From: Acidobacteriota bacterium
Lineage (GTDB): Bacteria; Acidobacteriota; Vicinamibacteria; Vicinamibacterales; JAHECP01
Reading direction: 5' to 3'
DNA: 54,558 bases
Assembly: GCA_024641665.1 (NCBI GenBank)
Contig: JAHECP010000018.1
Coordinates: 1 to 54,558 of the forward strand
Shown: piece by piece, positions 50,230-54,558 of the stretch
Layout of the letters: each line of letters starts with the position of its first letter
Position numbering within the stretch: position 1 is the first letter of the stretch
Position numbers and translations under genes: made by a program
Notes under the pieces: model-generated
The model's input: only the letters and a program-made list of their open reading frames with translations
Database searches by the model: none
What the model was told of the DNA's origin: nothing

Positions 50230-52122
50230 CTAGCGAGGCCGTTGAAAGAACTGCAGCCAGTTGCCGTCGTTGTCCTTGATGATGATGCTGCGATCCCCTG
50301 GCTCGGTCGCGGACCTGAAGTCGTAGAGGAGTGTCACGCCACGGCTCTGCAGCGCCGCAACAGCGTCGCCAAGATCGTCGACCTGGAAAGCGAACTTCCC
50401 GAAGCCCCGAAGCGCCGCAGGGTTCGTGATATCGGCGCAGCTGCCCGGGCTCACCGAGCCTTTGAGCTCCACGAGCTCGAGACGAAAACCCTCTGATTCG
50501 AGAAACGCCACCTTGAGGCCCTGCTCGGGGAAGGCTCTCTTCTCCACCACGCGCAGGCCCAGCACGCGCTCGTACCAGCGGGAGGACTGCTCGAGGTCCG
50601 CGACGGAGATGGCGACGAGGTACGGTCGCAGCCCGCGGGGCGGCTGGGTCGGCGCCAGCGTGAAGAACACGCCGACCGTGCCCTTCGCGCACGTCATGTT
50701 GAACTGGCCCCGCATCCAGTTCTCCGGCATCACGGGGCCGGCGTCCGTGCACGCGCCGACCTCGTTCTTGAGCGCCTGGATCTCGTTCTGCCGCTGTGCC
50801 GACGGCTTGTCGAGGAAGAAGTTGACGGCCGCGATCCGCTGCGCCTCGGCGTCGTCCCACCGCTTCCACAGGCTCCAGATGTGGTCGCGCATCTCGGTCT
50901 GGAGGGCGGTGGGCGGCAGCTCGCGCTTCTGCAGGCCGCCCGTCGCCAAGAGCGCGTCCCACGCCCGGCTGATCGGCTCGGACGGACCCGAATAAGTGAG
51001 CGTCGCCATCGCGAACATCCCCACTCCGTAGTCCGGCAGCCACGCCATGTAGGACCCGAACCCCGGCAGCCCGCCGCCGTGCGCCACGATGTGCTCGAAG
51101 CGGCAGTCCGAGGTCACGCGCAGCCCGAAGCCGTACCCCGTCTCGGACGCCTGCAGCGTGCCGCCGACGAGCCGCGCCGTCAGGTTCGAGGGCGTCCACA
51201 GGTGCGCCATCTCGCGCACCGACGCGCGGCGCACGGGCCCCGGGTTCTCGTCGTCCCGCGCCGGCCACGCCGACAGGTGGAAGGCGACGTATCTCCCGAG
51301 GTCGTTGGCCGTCGTCAGCAACCCGCCCATCGACCCGAACACACCGTGCGGCAGGGGCGGCTCTTCCGCGTAGGTCCCGTCCGGCTCGAGGCGGCAGCCG
51401 ACGGCGCGGCGCGCGGCCGGCACGTCCGCGAAGCGGAAGGTGGAGCCGTCCATGTGCAGCTTCGCCAGGATCTCCGTGCCCACGTACTGCTCGTACGGCA
51501 CGCCGGACGCCTTCGTCACCACGCGGCCCAGCAGGCCGAACGCGTAGTTGGAGTACTCGTAGCGCGTGCCGGGCGGCGTGGAGAACGGAATGCCCCTGGC
51601 GAGCCACTCGTCCATCATGGCGTCGGTGGCGCTCAACTGCTGATCGCCCCACGGGTTGTCCTCGGGAAAGCCCGCGCTGTGGCTGAGCAGCTGGCGGATG
51701 GTGGGGGGCGGTGTGTCGCGCGTGGGAAGCTCCATCCGCGCGAATTCCGGGATCCATCGCGACACGGGGTCGTCGAGCGCCAGCCGGCCATCGTCGCGCA
51801 GCTTCAGCACCGCCAGCGCGGTGAAACTCTTGGTCATCGACGCGATGCGGAACGCGGTGGCCGGTGTGACCGGCGCCTGCGAGGCGCGGTCGCGGACGCC
51901 GAACGTCCCCAGGTGCGCCAGCCGGCCGTCGATCACCACGCCCCAGATCATCCCCGGGATCTTCTTGTCGACGGCATAGGCGCGGAAGAGGCGGTCGATC
52001 TCCGGCATCGCCGACTGCAGCCTGGCCACGCGGCCGGGGTCGGTGAATCGCGGCGGGGGATAGGCGTCGCTCGCCGCGAGCGTCGCGGTCATCAGCACGG
52101 CGACGAGAGTGGTCGGTCTCAT
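50230..52122 (-). CDS. Serine hydrolase (copy B) fused to a glyoxalase/VOC domain
   Basis: A 630-residue reading (MRPTTLVAVLMTATLAASDA; a GTG at 52131 would add three residues). Residues 1-494 duplicate copy A, with the same SMTK, YSN and HGG motifs. At about 50639, instead of copy A's tail, the reading continues RGLRPYLVAISVADLEQSSR into a complete VOC domain: FLESEGFRLELVELKGSVSP, FGKFAFQVDDLGDAVAALQS and SIIIKDNDGNWLQFFQRPR. The VOC metal positions (for example Glu in LELVEL and the final Glu/Gln in LQFF) are only partly conserved. A signal peptide would export both halves. The fusion probably arose by recombination at the end of a duplicated gene. Confidence 0.82.
   Translation of the reverse strand: MRPTTLVAVLMTATLAASDAYPPPRFTDPGRVARLQSAMPEIDRLFRAYAVDKKIPGMIWGVVIDGRLAHLGTFGVRDRASQAPVTPATAFRIASMTKSFTALAVLKLRDDGRLALDDPVSRWIPEFARMELPTRDTPPPTIRQLLSHSAGFPEDNPWGDQQLSATDAMMDEWLARGIPFSTPPGTRYEYSNYAFGLLGRVVTKASGVPYEQYVGTEILAKLHMDGSTFRFADVPAARRAVGCRLEPDGTYAEEPPLPHGVFGSMGGLLTTANDLGRYVAFHLSAWPARDDENPGPVRRASVREMAHLWTPSNLTARLVGGTLQASETGYGFGLRVTSDCRFEHIVAHGGGLPGFGSYMAWLPDYGVGMFAMATLTYSGPSEPISRAWDALLATGGLQKRELPPTALQTEMRDHIWSLWKRWDDAEAQRIAAVNFFLDKPSAQRQNEIQALKNEVGACTDAGPVMPENWMRGQFNMTCAKGTVGVFFTLAPTQPPRGLRPYLVAISVADLEQSSRWYERVLGLRVVEKRAFPEQGLKVAFLESEGFRLELVELKGSVSPGSCADITNPAALRGFGKFAFQVDDLGDAVAALQSRGVTLLYDFRSATEPGDRSIIIKDNDGNWLQFFQRPR
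50640..52122. repeat. 1.48-kb direct repeat, partner 44307-45789
   Basis: Every position here corresponds to one 6,333 bases to the left, with equal length and no indel apparent over 1,483 bases. Similarity stops at GGCGGCTGGG on one side and at the start codon on the other. The repeats enclose GNAT, TonB-domain, methyltransferase, DinB-like and racemase genes and could recombine to delete or duplicate them. Confidence 0.85.
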
Positions 52123-52271
52123 GCGCGTCACGATGTCGCCTCACACTGTCCGGAGCCCTGAGCCCAGAGCGACGAGTCGCGAGGCGTCGATTGTAGTCGA
52201 CACCGGACCCGCAAGGGTGAGTCCCGTCAGGCGGTCGCCGCCTTTGGTCCTGCGTACCGGAACGTCGGCGG

Positions 52272-52454
52272 TCAGCGGTCAGGGGCCTGCTGCAGCTGCC
52301 GCTGGATTGCCGCGAGCGTCTCGCGCATCGCCTCCTGCGCCGTCCGGATCCGCTGGAGCGTCACCAGCGCCCACCCGAGCGCGATCAGGGGAACCAGCCA
52401 GAAGACGAGCGCCGAGAGGGCCATCAGGAGCTCGGCGGGTGCCACCTGGTTCAC
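52272..52454 (-). CDS. Small membrane protein
   Basis: A 60-residue protein from GTG 52452-52454 with GAGGTGG a few bases upstream. The sequence ELLMALSALVFWLVPLIALG forms one strong transmembrane helix, followed by an amphipathic helix likely to coil (RIRTAQEAMRETLAAIQRQL). It ends QQAPDR. No family is recognised. The topology resembles small phage-shock or YtxH-like accessory proteins, but there is no sequence link that I can see. Confidence 0.55.
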   Translation of the reverse strand: MNQVAPAELLMALSALVFWLVPLIALGWALVTLQRIRTAQEAMRETLAAIQRQLQQAPDR

Positions 52455-52502
52455 GATCCACCTCTCATGAATGCGAGGCCTTTCGCGTGGTCAGGCCCGC
52501 TG

Positions 52503-53039
52503 TCAAGCGTCGCCTGCACCTTCGTGCTGGCCATCGGCTTCGAATCCTTCATGGAACGTGACGGTGCCCTGCGGAGTGTGCCCGTCGAAAGACAGGGCGA
52601 AGAAGACCTCGGGTGGAACACCCTCATGCACAAGTCCCGGGAAGTTTGTGAACCCGACCTTTCTGTAGTAGTCCGGATGTCCCACGAGACAACATCCTCG
52701 AGCATTCATATCTCTCAGCCGTGACAGACCTTTTCGTATCAGGGCCTTGCCGATCCCCTGCCGCTGGTACTCCGGCAACACCGAAACAGGTCCGAGTCCG
52801 TACCAGTTCCGGGTGCCGTCCGAAATCGCCACGGGAGAGAACGCGATATGCCCTATCACGCGGCCATCCAATTCTGCGACCAGCGATACCGCGAGGGCCT
52901 TGGCGGCACGGAGTGCCTCGATGATGAACTGCTCCGTGTGGTTGCTGATCTCCAAGGTCTTGAACGCTGCGATAGTCACCTCGGTTATCGCGCCAACATC
53001 GGCATCCGTCTCGTTCCTGATAGCGATATTCGGATTCAC
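52503..53039 (-). CDS. GNAT family N-acetyltransferase
   Basis: A 178-residue acetyltransferase, from GTG 53037-53039 (MNPNIAIRNETDADVGAITE). The acetyl-CoA loop is GLGPVSVLPEYQRQGIGKAL (Q-x-x-G-x-G), followed by GCCLVGHPDYYRKVGFTNFP. This is the YhbS-like predicted N-acetyltransferase subgroup ('vLVGdp.YY.rfGF'). Its base composition is noticeably less GC-rich than its neighbours (NHTEQFIIEALRAAKALAVS with ATT and AAT codons), which suggests recent acquisition. The substrate is unknown. Confidence 0.88.
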   Translation of the reverse strand: MNPNIAIRNETDADVGAITEVTIAAFKTLEISNHTEQFIIEALRAAKALAVSLVAELDGRVIGHIAFSPVAISDGTRNWYGLGPVSVLPEYQRQGIGKALIRKGLSRLRDMNARGCCLVGHPDYYRKVGFTNFPGLVHEGVPPEVFFALSFDGHTPQGTVTFHEGFEADGQHEGAGDA

Positions 53040-53111
53040 GGATCTATTGTTCCTTTGAAGATCAGCTTCGCCGGGGTGCCCATGTTCTGCACGTCTGACA
53101 GCTGACCCGGC

Positions 53112-53324
53112 TCAGATGGGCCGGTCCAGGATCTCCTGGATTGCCGTTTGAGCAACTTGACGGACGACCTCATCCTCGTCCGTGCGAAGGCGCTCGAGCG
53201 CGTCCAACACGCGACGTTCGTGCTGCGGTCCGGTGAGCCTCGTCTGACGTCCCAGGGCCCCGGCCGCGGCGCCTCGACCAGGCGTGGCGCGAACGGCGCG
53301 ATGGCGCGGAACGATCTCGCGCAT
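53112..53324 (-). CDS. Small reading with HEAT-like C-terminus
   Basis: Seventy residues from ATG 53322-53324. The second half, RRVLDALERLRTDEDEVVRQ followed by VAQTAIQEILDRPI, has the helix-turn-helix look of a HEAT or armadillo repeat ending a protein. The first half is arginine-rich and less convincing. It overlaps the end of the larger hypothetical reading in another frame, so it may be the displaced C-terminus of that gene after a frameshift. Confidence 0.3.
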   Translation of the reverse strand: MREIVPRHRAVRATPGRGAAAGALGRQTRLTGPQHERRVLDALERLRTDEDEVVRQVAQTAIQEILDRPI

Positions 53325-54069
53325 GGTCCACCTCGCCTGGCGGAGGATGGCCGGGTGTCGGGTCGTGCCACATGACGTACAGATAGGCGAGCGCGCTGTC
53401 TATCCTGGTGCCCGGGTTCCCAACCTCCTGCACCGCCACGCGGACTGCGTAGATCGGATGGTCGGTCACGGCCGCGGGAACGGTGACCTCCACCGTGGCC
53501 ACATTCCGCCCCGCTTCCGCGCCCGGTGTCGGCTTCCCCTGAATCGGAACGGCCACGGCGGAGAACACGTGGCCGTCGTGTCCGATGCGGACCACCAGGC
53601 CGGGGGCGACGTTCCGTCCGCTGAGACGGAGGCGCTGATCTCCGAGGTTCCAGAAGAGATCGCCGCTGATCTCATCGATGTGGAGTTCTTCGTCGACCGG
53701 CCGATCGGGATCCGGGTCGTCCTCTTCCACTGCGTCGGGCGCGGTGCTCACGAGCGGGAGCGCGTTGGCCATCTGCGTCAGATCCGCGCTGGCCACGGCG
53801 ACCGTCAGGTCGTCGGCACGTCCGATGTAGTTGCGGGGCAGGTCGCCGACCAGCGTCTGCTCGTCGAGCGCGTGGGTCGGCAGTGGCAGCGCCACGCCGG
53901 CGCCGCGACCCAGCACGATCCGCACGCCCGGCTGGAAGGCCCGCCCGACGATCCAGAGATCGCCTCGAGGGCCCCCAATCTCTGGAAAGCGGAAGAAGCT
54001 CCGGGTCCACAGACTCTCCGCAGCCTGACCGGTTATCCCGTCAATTTCGGCTAACGCACTGCGCTTCAA
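53170..54069 (-). CDS. Hypothetical protein, IPT/TIG-like, 5' end uncertain
   Basis: A reading of 299 residues. The convincing part is FFRFPEIGGPRGDLWIVGRA to ALAYLYVMWHDPTPG, with LFWNLGDQRLRLSGRNVAPG and EVTVPAAVTDHPIYAVRVAV. These suggest two Ig/IPT-type beta-sandwiches on an exported or cell-wall protein. The start is doubtful: the only initiator is a TTG at 54067-54069, inside an attC-like element, and no signal peptide is visible. The last about 60 residues are arginine-rich and probably out of the original frame. It may be a 5'-truncated gene or a cassette gene. Confidence 0.4.
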   Translation of the reverse strand: MKRSALAEIDGITGQAAESLWTRSFFRFPEIGGPRGDLWIVGRAFQPGVRIVLGRGAGVALPLPTHALDEQTLVGDLPRNYIGRADDLTVAVASADLTQMANALPLVSTAPDAVEEDDPDPDRPVDEELHIDEISGDLFWNLGDQRLRLSGRNVAPGLVVRIGHDGHVFSAVAVPIQGKPTPGAEAGRNVATVEVTVPAAVTDHPIYAVRVAVQEVGNPGTRIDSALAYLYVMWHDPTPGHPPPGEVDHARDRSAPSRRSRHAWSRRRGRGPGTSDEAHRTAARTSRVGRARAPSHGRG

Positions 54070-54123
54070 CTGCGGCGCCTCACGATCTCACCAGGCGCCG
54101 CCGGCCGCAAGCGCTTGTTGGGC
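54049..54123 (-). repeat. attC-like recombination site (candidate)
   Basis: On the minus strand the 75-base segment starts GCCCAACAAGCGCTTGCGG and ends AAGCGCAGTGCGTTAGCC. GCCCAAC fits RYYYAAC exactly, and GTTAGCC fits GTTRRRY with one mismatch. Two inner stems are visible: GCGCTT with AAGCGC, and the perfect apical pair GCGGCGCCT/AGGCGCCGC around a 12-base loop. Length and layout match integron attC sites. It separates the inverted toxin-antitoxin pair from the hypothetical gene. Confidence 0.5.
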
Positions 54124-54143
54124 GGCGACGATGCGCGTAAAAT
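54115..54143 (+). promoter_or_regulatory. Promoter of the right-edge toxin-antitoxin pair
   Basis: TTGTTG (54115-54120) and TAAAAT (54138-54143) are 17 bases apart, and the ATG at 54151 follows the -10 by seven bases, so the transcript may be leaderless. The -35 lies within the left core of the attC-like element. Confidence 0.5.
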
Positions 54144-54150
54144 CTGAACG

Positions 54151-54387
54151 ATGACCGACGCGACCAAGAACGTGCTCGCCGAAGCCCTTCGGCTCGACGT
54201 CGATGCGCGCGCCGAACTGGCGGCCGAGATTCTAGCCAGCTTGGACGGGCTCGCGGATCCGAGCGCCGAAGCCGCCTGGGCTGTCGAGATTGCACACCGA
54301 GTCGCCGCGATCGAGGCCGGCGCCATGCCGCTCGAGCCTTGGGAAGATGTGAAACGCCGGATCGAGAAAGAGATCCTCGGCCGGTGA
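54151..54387 (+). CDS. Addiction module antitoxin, RelB/unstable-antitoxin type
   Basis: A 78-residue antitoxin of the 'addiction module protein' family (PF09720-like): MTDATKNVLAEALRLDVDAR, then AELAAEILASLDGLADPSAE and EIAHRVAAIEAGAMPLEPWE, ending DVKRRIEKEILGR. The pattern 'aLkLp..eRaeLa..Ll.SLd' and the C-terminal 'i.aGe..p.pwe.v...i' are diagnostic. The toxin gene overlaps by four bases (GTGA). Base composition is lower in GC than the surroundings. Transcribed opposite to the neighbouring genes from its own promoter. Confidence 0.88.
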   Translation: MTDATKNVLAEALRLDVDARAELAAEILASLDGLADPSAEAAWAVEIAHRVAAIEAGAMPLEPWEDVKRRIEKEILGR

Positions 54388-54558
54388 CCCGCCGCCTCCG
54401 GACCGCTGAACCTGCCGTCGATGAATTGCGTGAAGCTGTAAGTTGGTACGAAAGCCGCCGTGCGGGCCTCGGCGGCGAGTTGTTCGACGCCGTCACCGAG
54501 GCAATCGAACTCATCGAGAACCACCCAGAGATTGGCGAGCCCCCATCAGCCGACCGGC
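54384..54558 (+). CDS. RelE/ParE family toxin, partial
   Basis: The first 58 codons, from GTG 54384, read VTRRLRTAEPAVDELREAVS then WYESRRAGLGGELFDAVTEA and IELIENHPEIGEPPSADR before the window ends. 'WYESRRAGLGxEFL..v..ai..I..nP' is the signature of ParE-like toxins. These poison gyrase or, in RelE, cleave ribosome-bound mRNA. The C-terminal catalytic or gyrase-binding part is outside the window. It is coupled to the antitoxin by a GTGA overlap. Confidence 0.85.
   Translation, partial: MTRRLRTAEPAVDELREAVSWYESRRAGLGGELFDAVTEAIELIENHPEIGEPPSADR

Noticed and set aside
1-54558. tRNA or rRNA genes
   Set aside because: I saw no TTCGA-type T-arm with matching acceptor stems and no conserved rRNA words on either strand; a covariance search would be needed to exclude them fully.

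Overview
This is a high-GC bacterial chromosomal window with no rRNA, tRNA, CRISPR array, phage module or transposase that I could see. The gene content fits Acidobacteriota, most likely the soil class Vicinamibacteria. This placement is an inference from gene families, not from a marker tree. The families are repeated PadR regulator plus large FtsX/MacB-type permease ('ADOP') pairs, an Oar-like TonB-dependent receptor, S9 peptidases, class C-type serine hydrolases, heme A synthase and an EfpL-type EF-P.

Layout. 1-3.9 kb: a PadR-permease pair running off the left edge, a divergent MarR-NmrA pair, and a second PadR whose permease is reduced to its two ends. 3.9-5.6 kb: a PBP4-type DD-peptidase. 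6-15.1 kb: a partly decayed block, plausibly for (D-)amino-acid or peptide use. Its permease, TonB-type receptor and serine hydrolase are intact, while a D-aminoacylase, an alanine racemase, a LamG-domain gene and a class-III aminotransferase are broken. 15.4-22.4 kb: a CocE/NonD hydrolase lipoprotein, a GNAT protein, an AEC transporter and an S9 peptidase, separated by short-period tandem repeats. 22.5-28.8 kb: two divergent PadR-permease units. 28.8-29.5 kb: a Phd/VapB-VapC toxin-antitoxin module. 29.5-33.3 kb: ctaA, an M24 aminopeptidase-like lipoprotein, an EEP-family lipoprotein and a secreted hypothetical. 33.4-36.4 kb: the fifth PadR-permease unit.

36.6-44.2 kb (minus strand) is the least familiar part. 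A broken S9 peptidase lies below an apparent operon reading 5' to 3' as secreted hypothetical, OmpA-like protein, 726-residue secreted protein with an HExxHxxxxxH zinc site, membrane-anchored TPR protein, then efpL. 44.2-52.1 kb holds two near-identical serine hydrolases flanking a cluster (GNAT, TonB-domain protein, isoprenylcysteine-type methyltransferase, two DinB-like proteins, Asp/Glu racemase). The second copy is fused to a glyoxalase/VOC domain. 49.1-54.1 kb contains two attC-like structures, and the right edge holds a second toxin-antitoxin pair cut by the window.

Cross-cutting themes. Several genes have a -10-like hexamer 6-7 bases before the start codon and no Shine-Dalgarno sequence, which suggests leaderless transcripts. 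PadR and antitoxin promoters carry visible palindromes suited to autorepression. Intergenic DNA is rich in 7-9 base degenerate tandem repeats and in REP-like hairpins with the core GCTGAAGCC. Local rearrangement and gene decay are frequent.
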